Shown here: positions 52,072 through 61,014 of the stretch, piece by piece
How the letters are laid out: every line of letters starts with the position of its first letter
How positions within the stretch are numbered: the stretch's first letter is position 1
Assembly: GCF_015687155.1 (NCBI RefSeq)
Contig: NZ_JADPQF010000001.1
Location: 1,488,001-1,552,000 of the forward strand
Source: Aliikangiella sp. G2MR2-5
GTDB lineage: Bacteria > Pseudomonadota > Gammaproteobacteria > Enterobacterales > Kangiellaceae
Reading direction: 5' to 3'
DNA length: 64,000 nucleotides
Notes under the pieces: generated by a model
Told to the model about the DNA's origin: nothing
Databases searched by the model: none
What the model saw: the letters and a program-made list of their open reading frames with translations, nothing else
Translations under genes and position numbers: made by a program

Positions 52072-52728
52072 CTACCACTCGACCACATTTAAACGAGGTT
52101 GGAGCTTTGAAGTATCGTCTCTTATCTGAATCTCTAAAGCTTTGGCTTCACTGCCCTTTTCAAAGTCAAAGGCAATCGCGTTTCGATACTCTCGATTATG
52201 AGGACCTGTACCGAGGATTATCGCTACTATTTGGTGAGTACCTGCACTCAAATTATCAAGATAAAGTTTTTGAATTGCTCCGCGATGAAGTGCATCAACG
52301 TCTCTTTCTGTGTACAGGTAATGAGTCACTTCCTTATCGTCGATTTTTAGCTTTACGTTATCCAGGGCGAAAAACTGGCCGACATCTATCGACAGGTAAA
52401 CAGCGACTTGGGTTGAAGCTGGAAAAAGAAGATCTTCTTCCAAAATAAAAAGATCACGATTAACACTTAAAACTTCCTTCTTAAGTGCTTCGAGTTTAGA
52501 GGCTGTTGTTTGTCCCTCTTCAGCGCTGACAAAACCACCGGTAAATATCATACAGCCAACAATGATCAGTTGTAACAGTCGCGCAAGCCTCTTTCGTAAA
52601 AAAGTTTGACGACTTTTCACCCTTAACGAGCGATAGTTCCGATTTTGACCAGTTTTACCAAATTTTAAGGCCGGCTTTGCGGCCAAGGCCATACAATTCT
52701 GTTGCATTTTATTCATTATTCCCTGCAT
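52072..52728 (-). CDS. Membrane-anchored small protein at the head of the envelope cluster
   Basis: 218 residues. A basic N-terminus leads to one hydrophobic span at about 48-68 (LLQLIIVGCMIFTGGFVSA), which may be a signal anchor or an unusually late signal peptide. The outer part has a short helix (ASKLEALKKEVLSVNRDLFILEEDLLF) and then beta-rich sequence (VYLSIDVGQFFALDNVKLKIDD, THQIVAIILGTGPHNREYRN). Starts at 52716 and 52707 are also possible. It is the first gene of the cluster. Family not recognised. Confidence 0.8.
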   Translation of the reverse strand: MQGIMNKMQQNCMALAAKPALKFGKTGQNRNYRSLRVKSRQTFLRKRLARLLQLIIVGCMIFTGGFVSAEEGQTTASKLEALKKEVLSVNRDLFILEEDLLFPASTQVAVYLSIDVGQFFALDNVKLKIDDKEVTHYLYTERDVDALHRGAIQKLYLDNLSAGTHQIVAIILGTGPHNREYRNAIAFDFEKGSEAKALEIQIRDDTSKLQPRLNVVEW

Positions 52729-53017
52729 GAGAGCAAAATTAGTTAGCTCTACTCGAACACGCCCTATGATTACTCTTTAAATATTAAGAGTTTAGCAATT
52801 AATTATTCTAAAATTGGACAGTGTTATATCTTCCACGGATTTTATCCTAAACTCAAGGTGAAAAATCCCGACCAGTGCTCATTTTAATTGAGGTAAAATA
52901 TCACAGGCAAACAATTCAATTTAAATTCAAGTGTAATAAAAACCGTCTTCTGCGTGATTCAATATTATCATTTCACACCCTAACGATGCGAGTGAGCGTC
53001 AGAATCTGGTTAATCTC
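52729..53017. other. Intergenic region upstream of the envelope cluster
   Basis: 289 bases, AT-rich; expected to hold the promoter of the minus-strand cluster. No terminator or repeat seen. Confidence 0.4.
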
Positions 53018-53506
53018 TTATTCCTTCCGACCAGAATTAGCGCGGTATTCCTGAATAACTTTGTTGATTGAGTGAGCACTCTGCTTTCCGACAAGCTTCG
53101 CGACAACCTCTCCCTGGGGGCTTATCAGATAATTTGTCGGCAACGTCGGTGGCAAACCAAATGGTAGTACAGGAACCGGATCAGTCGCCATTACTGGATA
53201 CAATATATTCAAATCCTCTACTTTCTGTTTTAAATCAGTATTACTCAGTGGGTCATAGCTGATACCGATCACCTGAATGCCTTGCTCAGACTTTGCTTGA
53301 GCCAGTTGATTTAATTCAGGAAATTCCTCCAGGCAAGGGGAACACCACTCAGCCCAGAAATTAACCAATAGCCATTGCCCGCGATAATCGTCCAGTGACT
53401 TTCGCTCCCCGGAAAGCAAGTAGAAGTCTCCATTTTGGCTACAAGCCTGCAAAAACAATACACAGGAAATTAGAACTCTGGGCAGCAAATATGCTATAGT
53501 TTTCAT
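53018..53506 (-). CDS. TlpA/ResA-like thioredoxin-fold lipoprotein
   Basis: 162 residues from ATG 53506 (MKTIAYLLPRVLISCVLF); an ATG at 53536 is also in frame and neither has a strong ribosome binding site. Lipobox LQAC places the lipidated Cys at residue 22. The redox motif is WCSPC (Cys55 and Cys58), and the cis-Pro region reads LPPTLPTNYLI. Fits periplasmic disulphide reductases of the TlpA/ResA kind. It is not next to cytochrome c genes here, so its partner is unknown. Confidence 0.9.
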   Translation of the reverse strand: MKTIAYLLPRVLISCVLFLQACSQNGDFYLLSGERKSLDDYRGQWLLVNFWAEWCSPCLEEFPELNQLAQAKSEQGIQVIGISYDPLSNTDLKQKVEDLNILYPVMATDPVPVLPFGLPPTLPTNYLISPQGEVVAKLVGKQSAHSINKVIQEYRANSGRKE

Positions 53507-53761
53507 CAACTTGGTATTAATTGACTTGATAATCATGTTGTTTTTTGTTTGCTAAGATTCAAAATTCACCAATATAATGATATCTTGGCGGCGAAATGAT
53601 AGACACTGCAAAATTTGCACAGTGCAGAATAAGCAGTAACTCCGACAAAGACAAGTTCAAACAAGTAAAAAAACAAGTCAGTTAGAAGCGAATAAAGGAT
53701 TAAATAGAGAGTTTCGGGGGGAAGTACCGAACTGTCTGAGTTATAGAGAGTAGTAGCAAAC

Positions 53762-55510
53762 ATGGAAAGCCTGAGACTTACCATCCCTTCTCAACAGGAA
53801 GGCCAACATATATTAGTCGAGACAGATCGAAATAAACTGGCGATCTGGCTTAAGTCACTGCCGCTTGCCGACATGTCAAAAACATTGCCGGAAGTTACCA
53901 GAGCAATATCCAGTCTTAATCGTACCGAGCTTCCTTACAAACAACGCGCCGAGCTGGTGGAACTTTTTGATAAGACCTATCGATTTATTCATGATTACTT
54001 TCGACCACAAAGAACACTGAAAATGGTAGGAAACCGTCAGAGTGAAGAAGTGTTGGAAAAGCTTCATAACCTGACCCGTGAAATGGCTTTCGCTCACAAA
54101 ATTATTATTAATGACAGTCAACACAAGAAGCTATTTTGGAATAAAAACAAGCACAAACACAAAGCCATCGGTTACGCGATATTCTATCTTGGCATAATGC
54201 TGATTGAACAGTATCAACTGTATACCCCGGTTCCAATTTATCTGTGGCGAGAAATTAATGCGCTTTTTGCTTATGCAGGCAAGGAAGAACTTGAAAAGAC
54301 TGAATTTGATACCTGCGAAACGCTTTGCCTGAATACCGTCGAGAAAAACTATGTCAGGAACTGTCTGATTGCACTGGCAGATCCCTATCACCTCGATAAA
54401 GGGGATCACTGGCATGTCTTCTACTACCTCCAGAACTGGATACACCTCGCCTACATCTCAGAAGATCCTGATGATTTTAGAAAAGAGGAATGCTTCATTA
54501 TAGATGTCACCAGCGAAAATAAACCCAATTTTGTTACTAGCGAACTTGATGATCCTGAAGATCCAAAGATTCGATTGCTTCTCACCTTTGATCTGCTAAG
54601 ACAGATTAATTATGACCGTGAGAACCTTGAAATGACAGACAATCTGCCAGAGAAGTCATTTCACCCTTCCATATCTATCGACTCAGCTAATTATTTATGG
54701 AAGCACCTGTCAAAACACTGGCGATCACGCATAGAGCGGAATGCTCGCCGCTATCCGATTGTTACCAAAGTGGACGTAGTCTGGGGTATGCAAAATGTTA
54801 CCAAGGTAGCAAGCAGAGCCCAGCAACTTGGCAGGCAAGCCCTTCAATATGAAGATATTGCCAAGCTCACGACCGTTAAAAGCCGGGAAGAACTGACCTG
54901 GGATGCAATTAACGTGAGTGCTGGCGGGATAGGACTATGTACGCGACACTACCTGCTCCCTAGTATTTCATTAGGTGATATCGTGCTGGTTAGAGAATAT
55001 ATGGATGGCAAGCCGGCTCCGCACTGGCGCCTGGCGGTTTGTCGTTGGTACACCGGCGACAAGCATAATGGAACCATGATGGGTTTGAAATATATCGACG
55101 GTAAGGTCACTCCGGTGCGCCTCATTCTTTATCAGGGTAAAAATGAGAAAGGCGGACAGCCGGGTCTGGTCATATCGGATACTATGGTTGAGGGTAGTAA
55201 TGCGGCAACAATTATTACCCATAGAGGGTCGTCACAAGGGGATCGCGTTTACGCTATGATAGGGCTTGATAATCCTGTCGAAGTCAGACCTCGGGTTAAA
55301 GTGGAGATCACTCCTTGTATTGAACGTTTCTTTTTCCAGACTTACGAGTTGCGAGACGAACTTGCCGAGGAAGTCCAGGAAGAAATCTCAGATATAATTC
55401 CGTGGACCGCTATTCCACACGAAAAAGGCAACATTGATGATGCTTTTAACGAACAGGAAGCTGGCGAGGAGATTTCTCTGGACAATGTACGCTTACCAGG
55501 TGACCACTAA
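53762..55510 (+). CDS. PilZ-like protein (FimW-type, putative c-di-GMP receptor)
   Basis: 582 residues, no signal peptide or membrane span. The N-terminal ~330 residues are helical. From about residue 335 there is a beta-rich region with LTWDAINVSAGGIGLCTRHYL, holding the N-x-S-x-x-G motif of PilZ domains, preceded by Arg-rich KSREE. The C-terminal part (EVRPRVKVEITPCIERFFFQ) is beta-rich. The layout resembles Pseudomonas FimW-like proteins that bind c-di-GMP and act in surface attachment, but the match is by pattern only. Its last 65 bases overlap the convergent yihY gene. Confidence 0.75.
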   Translation: MESLRLTIPSQQEGQHILVETDRNKLAIWLKSLPLADMSKTLPEVTRAISSLNRTELPYKQRAELVELFDKTYRFIHDYFRPQRTLKMVGNRQSEEVLEKLHNLTREMAFAHKIIINDSQHKKLFWNKNKHKHKAIGYAIFYLGIMLIEQYQLYTPVPIYLWREINALFAYAGKEELEKTEFDTCETLCLNTVEKNYVRNCLIALADPYHLDKGDHWHVFYYLQNWIHLAYISEDPDDFRKEECFIIDVTSENKPNFVTSELDDPEDPKIRLLLTFDLLRQINYDRENLEMTDNLPEKSFHPSISIDSANYLWKHLSKHWRSRIERNARRYPIVTKVDVVWGMQNVTKVASRAQQLGRQALQYEDIAKLTTVKSREELTWDAINVSAGGIGLCTRHYLLPSISLGDIVLVREYMDGKPAPHWRLAVCRWYTGDKHNGTMMGLKYIDGKVTPVRLILYQGKNEKGGQPGLVISDTMVEGSNAATIITHRGSSQGDRVYAMIGLDNPVEVRPRVKVEITPCIERFFFQTYELRDELAEEVQEEISDIIPWTAIPHEKGNIDDAFNEQEAGEEISLDNVRLPGDH

Positions 55511-56681
55511 GCATCTCAGTCATACTTTGTGAAAAAGCCAGCAGTTGCTTCTGTGTATTTTCCGGCAGCTGCGACTGGTTAACCTGGAACTGTGTCGGAA
55601 ACTGGTTTCCGGCTACCTGGTAGATAGAGAGAAAATCGATTTTATCGAGACTTTTCAGCAAACAGTAACTCTGCTCCTGAGTCTTTACCACAAGCCCGGC
55701 TTCTACCAGCTTTTCCAGCCAGTCAACATTAGATTGTCGTTTACCTTTTTTCGAAATTAATTTCAACTGTTCTTCATCTATAGTCTTACCAGCATCTTGA
55801 AAATCCCCCAACAGCAAGATCAGGTTAACTATTTCAATAAAGGGATGCTCTTTGGCTTTGTCCCTTTCCATTTCGAATGCTTCAATGCCATGACATATTT
55901 CCGCACCAAATAACAAGATACTCCAGGTTAGATATATCCAGATAAGAAACAGTGGGACCGCCGCCAGTGCCCCGAAAATCAGCTGATAGGTCGAAAAGCT
56001 GGTGACAAAGACACCGAAGCCCCATTTTGCTACCTCAAACAAAATTGCGGTTAAACCACCAGATATTAGCGCATGAGTGATCGGAACCTTCCTGTTCGGA
56101 ATAACGTAAAAAATCAGGCTAAAGGCAATAGACTCCATTAGAAACGGCAACCACCAGGTGAACCATTGGCTATGATTTTCAACAACGTCAGAGACAACCG
56201 GTATTGACTTGATATAGGAAGTAATAAAAAGACTCGAACCCAGTAGCAGCGGGCCTAATGTGAGGACCGCCCAATATACAAGAAATGTTCGAATAAAGGA
56301 CTTATTGGATCTGGCATGCCAGATCTTGTTTAAGCTGGTATCGATTGTCCGCATCATCAGCAATGCAGTGATTAATAGCATTAAACTTCCAACAGTAGAA
56401 AGCTCTCTCGCTTTGCCCACAAACTCATTAATATATTGCCTTACGGTTTCTCCCGTGCCGGGAACGAAATACTTGAACAGCCACGATTGCATTTCCTCAC
56501 CAAGGGCCTGAAAGCTGGGGACAAAGGCCAGCAGCGCAAATATAACGGCACTTAGTGGCACCAACGCCAACAAGCTGGTAACCGTAAGCTCAGCTGCGAT
56601 CGAAGAGCACCGGTCCTTTGAGTATTGTTTAAATATATGGAAAACAAATGCTTTGAGGTATTTTATCCTTTCCTCTACCAC
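55446..56681 (-). CDS. YihY/BrkB family inner-membrane protein
   Basis: 411 residues from a GTG start preceded by AGGG. The first ~270 residues are a multi-span membrane part (AAELTVTSLLALVPLSAVIFALLAFVPSFQ, then LSTVGSLMLLITALLMMRTID, LTLGPLLLGSSLFITSY) typical of YihY proteins once called ribonuclease BN. The C-terminal ~120 residues are a cytoplasmic helical tail. The last ~20 residues are encoded antisense to the end of the PilZ-like gene. Function of the family is unclear. Confidence 0.9.
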   Translation of the reverse strand: MVEERIKYLKAFVFHIFKQYSKDRCSSIAAELTVTSLLALVPLSAVIFALLAFVPSFQALGEEMQSWLFKYFVPGTGETVRQYINEFVGKARELSTVGSLMLLITALLMMRTIDTSLNKIWHARSNKSFIRTFLVYWAVLTLGPLLLGSSLFITSYIKSIPVVSDVVENHSQWFTWWLPFLMESIAFSLIFYVIPNRKVPITHALISGGLTAILFEVAKWGFGVFVTSFSTYQLIFGALAAVPLFLIWIYLTWSILLFGAEICHGIEAFEMERDKAKEHPFIEIVNLILLLGDFQDAGKTIDEEQLKLISKKGKRQSNVDWLEKLVEAGLVVKTQEQSYCLLKSLDKIDFLSIYQVAGNQFPTQFQVNQSQLPENTQKQLLAFSQSMTEMLSGHLVSVHCPEKSPRQLPVR

Positions 56682-56740
56682 GGCTTCGCCCTAAAATAAC
56701 GCTTTCTTGCAATATACCCCAAGCACAGGATGAATACCAA

Positions 56741-57094
56741 ATGGCTGAGTATAAAATTTACCATAACCCGCGCTGTTCAAAATCTCGACAAACTCTGGAG
56801 ATTTTAAATGAAAAAGGTGTAGACGTAGAAATTGTGGAATACCTGAAAAACCCTCCGGGTAAAAGTGAACTCACCGCAGTAATCAAAGCATTGGGCGTTA
56901 CACCCAGTGACATCATGCGTAAAAAAGAAGCAGAATATCAAGAAGCAGGCCTGGATCAGGAAGGCCTTTCTGTCGAACAACAAGTTGAAAAAATGATTGC
57001 TTATCCAAAAGTAATTGAGCGTCCTATTGTCGTTAAAGGTAATAAGGCTGTCGTTGGTCGCCCACCTGAGAATGTGCTGGACTTAATTGACTAA
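56741..57094 (+). CDS. arsC: Arsenate reductase (glutaredoxin-dependent type)
   Basis: 117 residues. MAEYKIYHNPRCSKSRQTLEIL holds the catalytic Cys12 of ArsC/YffB-like proteins, and VIERPIVVKGNKAVVGRPPENV gives the second conserved Arg block. It is a monomer of thioredoxin-like fold. No arsB or arsR is adjacent, so a role in arsenic resistance is not supported by context; YffB-like relatives often lack it. The stop overlaps the wrbA start by one base (TAATG). Confidence 0.9.
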   Translation: MAEYKIYHNPRCSKSRQTLEILNEKGVDVEIVEYLKNPPGKSELTAVIKALGVTPSDIMRKKEAEYQEAGLDQEGLSVEQQVEKMIAYPKVIERPIVVKGNKAVVGRPPENVLDLID

Positions 57095-57684
57095 TGCTTA
57101 AAGTCCTAATCATCTATTACTCGGCGGGTGGTGCCACTCGCCAGTTGGCAAAACTTATATCCAGTGGCGTGGAACAAACTGGCGCAGAGGCAGTTTTAAG
57201 AACAGTTCCAAGAGTATCAACAAATTGTGAAGCCACCGAATCAGATATTCCCGAGCAAGGCGATCTCTACGCGACTACCGATGACCTACTGAAGTGTGAC
57301 GCTCTGGTGGTGGGTAGTCCATGCCGGTTCGGTAATATGGCCGCTCCACTGAAATACTTTTTCGATCAAACCAGCGACATGTGGATGGGAGGAAAGCTTG
57401 CCAACAAACCTGTTAGCTTTTTTACATCAAGTAGTTCAATGCACGGCGGTCAGGAATCTACTTTGCTTAGCATGATGATTCCATTTCTACATCATGGCAT
57501 GCTGGTGTGTGGTTTACCTTATAGTGAAACAGAATTACTTCATACCGAGAGTGGCGGCTCTCCCTATGGTGTCACCCATTGGGACGGAAGCAATAACAAC
57601 CGTCCGATCAGTGACTCTGAAAAACGACTTGCAATAGCCCAGGGTAAACGTATTGCAGCTGTTGCCCAAAAACTTAAAAACTAA
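57094..57684 (+). CDS. wrbA: NAD(P)H:quinone oxidoreductase, WrbA type
   Basis: 196 residues, flavodoxin fold. FMN-site segments: IIYYSAGGATRQLAKLI near the start, GSPCRFGNMAAPLKYFFDQT, and the FFTSSSSMHGGQESTLLS loop. Two-electron reduction of quinones with NAD(P)H in the cytoplasm. It overlaps arsC by one base and precedes DUF2069 by 15 bases, the common arsC-wrbA-DUF2069 order. Confidence 0.93.
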   Translation: MLKVLIIYYSAGGATRQLAKLISSGVEQTGAEAVLRTVPRVSTNCEATESDIPEQGDLYATTDDLLKCDALVVGSPCRFGNMAAPLKYFFDQTSDMWMGGKLANKPVSFFTSSSSMHGGQESTLLSMMIPFLHHGMLVCGLPYSETELLHTESGGSPYGVTHWDGSNNNRPISDSEKRLAIAQGKRIAAVAQKLKN

Positions 57685-57699
57685 ATTCGAGCCTTTCAA

Positions 57700-58122
57700 A
57701 TGTCAGAAATTGAGTCAACGGATAATAAGACAATTCAAGCGCCAACCGAACAAATGCTGTTTGCTCACCGTGTCACATTGGCCGGCTATTTCGGTTTAAT
57801 TGTATTTATTCCTTTCTGGAATCTAATATGGTTTCCTTCACCGCAGTTCAACAACAGTGTAATTACTGGTTTTTGGTTAGTCCCGTTACTTTTTCCGCTG
57901 ATAGGACTGGTCAAAGGCAAAGCCTATACTCATGCCTGGTCAGGCTTTATTGCCGTTATCTATGTTTGCCATGCTTTGGCAAGCTTTATCACTCATCTAG
58001 CAGAGTGGCCCGCAATTGTTATTGAACTCATCCTGGCGAATATGTTTTTGTTTGGTGGAATGTACTTTGCAAAATGGCGAGGAGAACAACTGGGCTTACA
58101 GCTGCCAAAGAAAAAAAAATAG
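57700..58122 (+). CDS. DUF2069 membrane protein
   Basis: 140 residues with about four membrane spans (LAGYFGLIVFIPFWNLIWF, GFWLVPLLFPLIGLV, AWSGFIAVIYVCHALASF, and IVIELILANMFLFGGMYFA) and a C-terminal PKKKK tail. Third gene of the arsC-wrbA operon. Function unknown. Confidence 0.88.
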   Translation: MSEIESTDNKTIQAPTEQMLFAHRVTLAGYFGLIVFIPFWNLIWFPSPQFNNSVITGFWLVPLLFPLIGLVKGKAYTHAWSGFIAVIYVCHALASFITHLAEWPAIVIELILANMFLFGGMYFAKWRGEQLGLQLPKKKK

Positions 58123-58165
58123 CGACTCTGGATTCATCAAAGATCGAAAGGCACGGAAAGCTACA

Positions 58166-58189
58166 GGGAGCCATATCTGCTCCCTTTTT
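58166..58189 (+). terminator. Rho-independent terminator of the arsC-wrbA-DUF2069 operon
   Basis: GGGAGC-CATATCT-GCTCCC followed by TTTTT, 43 bases after the DUF2069 stop. Confidence 0.9.
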
Positions 58190-58202
58190 CGTATTTAAAA
58201 CA

Positions 58203-58628
58203 CTATCCGTCGACGTTAGATTTAAGCGCAGTCAAGAGCGAGCGGTAGATTGGATTGCAAAAATCCTGAACCTGCTTTTCATCCTGCGACTCAAAGGTAG
58301 AACTCCATTCCACCAGGGTGCCGTCTCCATTGGCTGAAAGCTTTACATTGCCAACATAGTTTTTCACCGTATCCTTGGCTACCGGTCCGGGACCATCATC
58401 GATGGTATAGGAAAGAGAATATTCTTGTGGATTCAACTCAGTTAAGGTTTCATGAAAAACGTCATTTAATATTCTCCTCGCACCAACCTGATCACCTTCG
58501 ATATCTCCCACTTTTTCCACTGATGTGACTACTTCTGGTGCCCAGCTAAGATCGTGAAAATTAGTAAATCTTTGCCAGACTTTATCAATAGCCTCATCAA
58601 GTTCAATCTTGTTGTAGCAACCGGTCAT
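58203..58628 (-). CDS. SRPBCC family protein
   Basis: 141 residues from ATG 58628, preceded by GGAGGA (58637-58642) at an 8-base spacing, better than ATG 58643 and TTG 58646. The sequence fits the START-like SRPBCC/polyketide-cyclase fold: DEAIDKVWQRFTNFHDLSWAP near the start and FDIxxxFESQDE then FCNPIYRSLLTALKS. Ligand unknown. Convergent with the arsC operon, single gene. Confidence 0.82.
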   Translation of the reverse strand: MTGCYNKIELDEAIDKVWQRFTNFHDLSWAPEVVTSVEKVGDIEGDQVGARRILNDVFHETLTELNPQEYSLSYTIDDGPGPVAKDTVKNYVGNVKLSANGDGTLVEWSSTFESQDEKQVQDFCNPIYRSLLTALKSNVDG

Positions 58629-58749
58629 CGCACTATCCTCCATCAAATTAACGACGCTTTCAAAGCTTCACCAATTGACTATAGCGCAAACAAACCAGAG
58701 AACAATTCAGCAGACGTGCGAATACCTTAAAATCGATAGTTTATAATGA

Positions 58750-58789
58750 AAAATTAGAAAATTCGCAACAGATTATACCTGCTGCGAAT
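58750..58789 (-). terminator. Rho-independent terminator of the aroA-tyrA-aroC group
   Basis: On the minus strand ATTCGCAGCAG (58789-58779), loop GTATAAT, CTGTTGCGAAT (58771-58761, one mismatch) then TTTTCTAATTTTTC. It lies 40 bases after the aroC stop. Confidence 0.75.
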
Positions 58790-58828
58790 AAAACGAAGAT
58801 GACTATATCTTTTACCCAACGCCTTGAC

Positions 58829-59908
58829 CTAGCGGTAAGCGCGATCCCGTAAATAATGATCGATTAAAACCAGGGCCGTCATTGCATCAACAATAGGTAC
58901 TGCTCGAGGAAGTACACAAGGATCATGTCGCCCTCTCCCTTGATACTCAACAAGATTTCCTTCTTTGTCTATCGTCGTCTGGTTTTGCATTAATGTTGCA
59001 ACAGATTTAAACGCCACTTTGAAATCAAGATCCATACCGTTGGAAATGCCTCCCTGTACACCCCCTGAATTATTGGTGTGAGTTCTAACCTGACCATCGG
59101 CATCTTTATAGAAAAGATCATTATGTTGACTGCCCGGTACTTTTGTACCTTCAAAACCTGAACCAATTTCAAATCCTTTACTGGCATTAATTGAAAGCAT
59201 TGCCTTAGCCAGATCGGCTTCCAACTTATCGAACAATGGCTCACCTAATCCGACAGGCATATTTCTCACCACACAGCGAACCACTCCACCGATGGTATCT
59301 CCCTGTTTTCGGATCGCAAGTATTTTTTCTTCCATACTTTTAGCAGCAACATTGTCGGGACAACGAACAGGATTGCTTTCAACAAGTTCAGTCGTTACTG
59401 AATCGATTGCAATACCTGCTTTCACTTCGCCAACCGACTCTACCCAGGATATGATTTCTATACCCTGTTTTGCCAAAACAATTTGCGCGATAGCACCTGC
59501 AGCAACATTTGCAGCAGTCGTTCTGGCAGAGCTTCGACCACCACCGGCCACATCTCGAATTCCATATTTTTGTTGATAAGTAAAATCAGCATGACTCGGT
59601 CGGTAAAGCTTTGCAAACTCTGAATAATCCTTAGATTTCTGATTACTGTTTTCTATTAACAAGCTAATCGCTGTCCCGGTCGTTTTTCCATCTACTGTAC
59701 CTGACAAAATTTTAACTTTATCAGCTTCATTTCTCTGTGTTACCAGATGACTTTGTCCTGGACGCCTTTTGTCCAGATAAGGTTGAATATCATCTTCGCA
59801 AAGTTCAATCCCTGGAGGACAGCCTTCAATAACACAACCAACAGCTGGTCCATGAGACTCGCCCCAATTAGTGATTCTAAAAATTTTTCCCAGGCTATCA
59901 CCAGCCAT
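58829..59908 (-). CDS. aroC: Chorismate synthase
   Basis: 359 residues from ATG 59908 (MAGDSLGKIFRITNWGESHG), which is the family start and has AAAGGG upstream; the frame extends six codons further. It makes chorismate from EPSP with reduced FMN, closing the shikimate pathway. Signatures: GESHGPAVGCVIEG, DKRRPGQSHLVTQRNE, and GGGRSSARTTA. The gene is last in a minus-strand aroA-tyrA-aroC cluster, so the enzyme at the branch point is encoded with one that follows it. Confidence 0.97.
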   Translation of the reverse strand: MAGDSLGKIFRITNWGESHGPAVGCVIEGCPPGIELCEDDIQPYLDKRRPGQSHLVTQRNEADKVKILSGTVDGKTTGTAISLLIENSNQKSKDYSEFAKLYRPSHADFTYQQKYGIRDVAGGGRSSARTTAANVAAGAIAQIVLAKQGIEIISWVESVGEVKAGIAIDSVTTELVESNPVRCPDNVAAKSMEEKILAIRKQGDTIGGVVRCVVRNMPVGLGEPLFDKLEADLAKAMLSINASKGFEIGSGFEGTKVPGSQHNDLFYKDADGQVRTHTNNSGGVQGGISNGMDLDFKVAFKSVATLMQNQTTIDKEGNLVEYQGRGRHDPCVLPRAVPIVDAMTALVLIDHYLRDRAYR

Positions 59909-59995
59909 AATTAAACCCTTTATCAAGTTTCACAAGTATTAATTTAAATTGCAGAATAAAAATAATACTCTGGTTGTTCTGTCTAGTTTTAACTA

Positions 59996-60973
59996 CTAGT
60001 TTCTAATCTCGTGCGCTGCGGCAAGCATTTCACTGCTCTCTTTCATAAACTGACTTGCATAACGACCAAACCATTCACGTGTTGCAAGAAACACGCGCTT
60101 AAATTCTTTCCTATCGTTTTGCTCGATCAACTCCAATAGCTGGCGGAATATATCGAGGTAACGCTTCATCATTTTAACATTTTCCAGATTGGCAAAAATA
60201 ATTTCGGTATATAACTCTGGCGCTTGAGCAAAAAGTCGGCCAACCATGGCCAATTCAAGTCGGTAGATAGGAGAACTCAAAGCAAGTATCTCCTTAAGTT
60301 CGGGATTTTCATTCGCCAGGTGAGCTCCATAAGCTACTGTTGAAAAATGGCGCAACACCTGAACGAAGGCCATTATTGAATCGTGCTTCTTAGCCTCAAC
60401 ATTGACCAGCCGTGCTTTCATTTTGGCCAGGATATCGATAACCCACTGATATTTTTCCTGGCCTCTGCCATGACAAACAACAATAGTTTGATCTTCAAAA
60501 TTCTGAATGTCCGGACCGAACATTGGATGTAACCCTAAAACGGGCCCATCGTGACGCGACATCATTTCTCGCAATGGACTTTGTTTAATACTGGTTATAT
60601 CCGCAAGCGTACAAAAATCACTACGACCAAGTTTTTCGAGCAAACTGGCTGCACTATGGATAACCTCATTGGTCAGTTCAATAGGCACAGATATTAAAAC
60701 CAGTTCTGCTTCTCCCAGTATTTCTTCAGCATCAATCCAATCATCTTTTTCCAGAGTCGAAACATTATGACCACAAGCTTTGAATGCCTGCACAAATCGA
60801 CTTCCTAACCGGCCTCCGCCACCGATGACAACAATTTTGCGAGGAATCAAACATGGCTCTACTTCCCTTTTATTGTTCGATAAAAGAAACGCCTTTCGTT
60901 CTTTCAAACGGTCAATGGCAGACTCAATCTCCTCTAAAGACAATTGTGCTATTGTATGGTTTTCCATCATCAT
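59996..60973 (-). CDS. tyrA: Prephenate dehydrogenase, TyrA-like, without a full chorismate mutase domain
   Basis: 325 residues. From residue 45 it is very close to the dehydrogenase half of the bifunctional E. coli TyrA: IVVIGGGGRLGSRF, VPIELTNEVI, GPVLGLHPMFGPD, and IYRLELAMVGRLFAQ. The N-terminal chorismate mutase (normally ~95 residues) is reduced to about 40, of which LSLEEIESAIDRLKERKAFLL is a single helix. The Arg/Lys residues of an AroQ active site are mostly missing. It makes 4-hydroxyphenylpyruvate for tyrosine. Prephenate therefore must come from another chorismate mutase. Confidence 0.93.
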   Translation of the reverse strand: MMMENHTIAQLSLEEIESAIDRLKERKAFLLSNNKREVEPCLIPRKIVVIGGGGRLGSRFVQAFKACGHNVSTLEKDDWIDAEEILGEAELVLISVPIELTNEVIHSAASLLEKLGRSDFCTLADITSIKQSPLREMMSRHDGPVLGLHPMFGPDIQNFEDQTIVVCHGRGQEKYQWVIDILAKMKARLVNVEAKKHDSIMAFVQVLRHFSTVAYGAHLANENPELKEILALSSPIYRLELAMVGRLFAQAPELYTEIIFANLENVKMMKRYLDIFRQLLELIEQNDRKEFKRVFLATREWFGRYASQFMKESSEMLAAAHEIRN

Positions 60974-61014
60974 TCTGTCTTATTTAACGCGATTTCAGCA
61001 ATTAGAAATTGAAC

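Noticed and set aside
56741..57094. Arsenic resistance operon around arsC
   Set aside because: Only the reductase-like gene is present; arsR, arsB and acr3 are absent, and the arsC-wrbA-DUF2069 order is a housekeeping arrangement.
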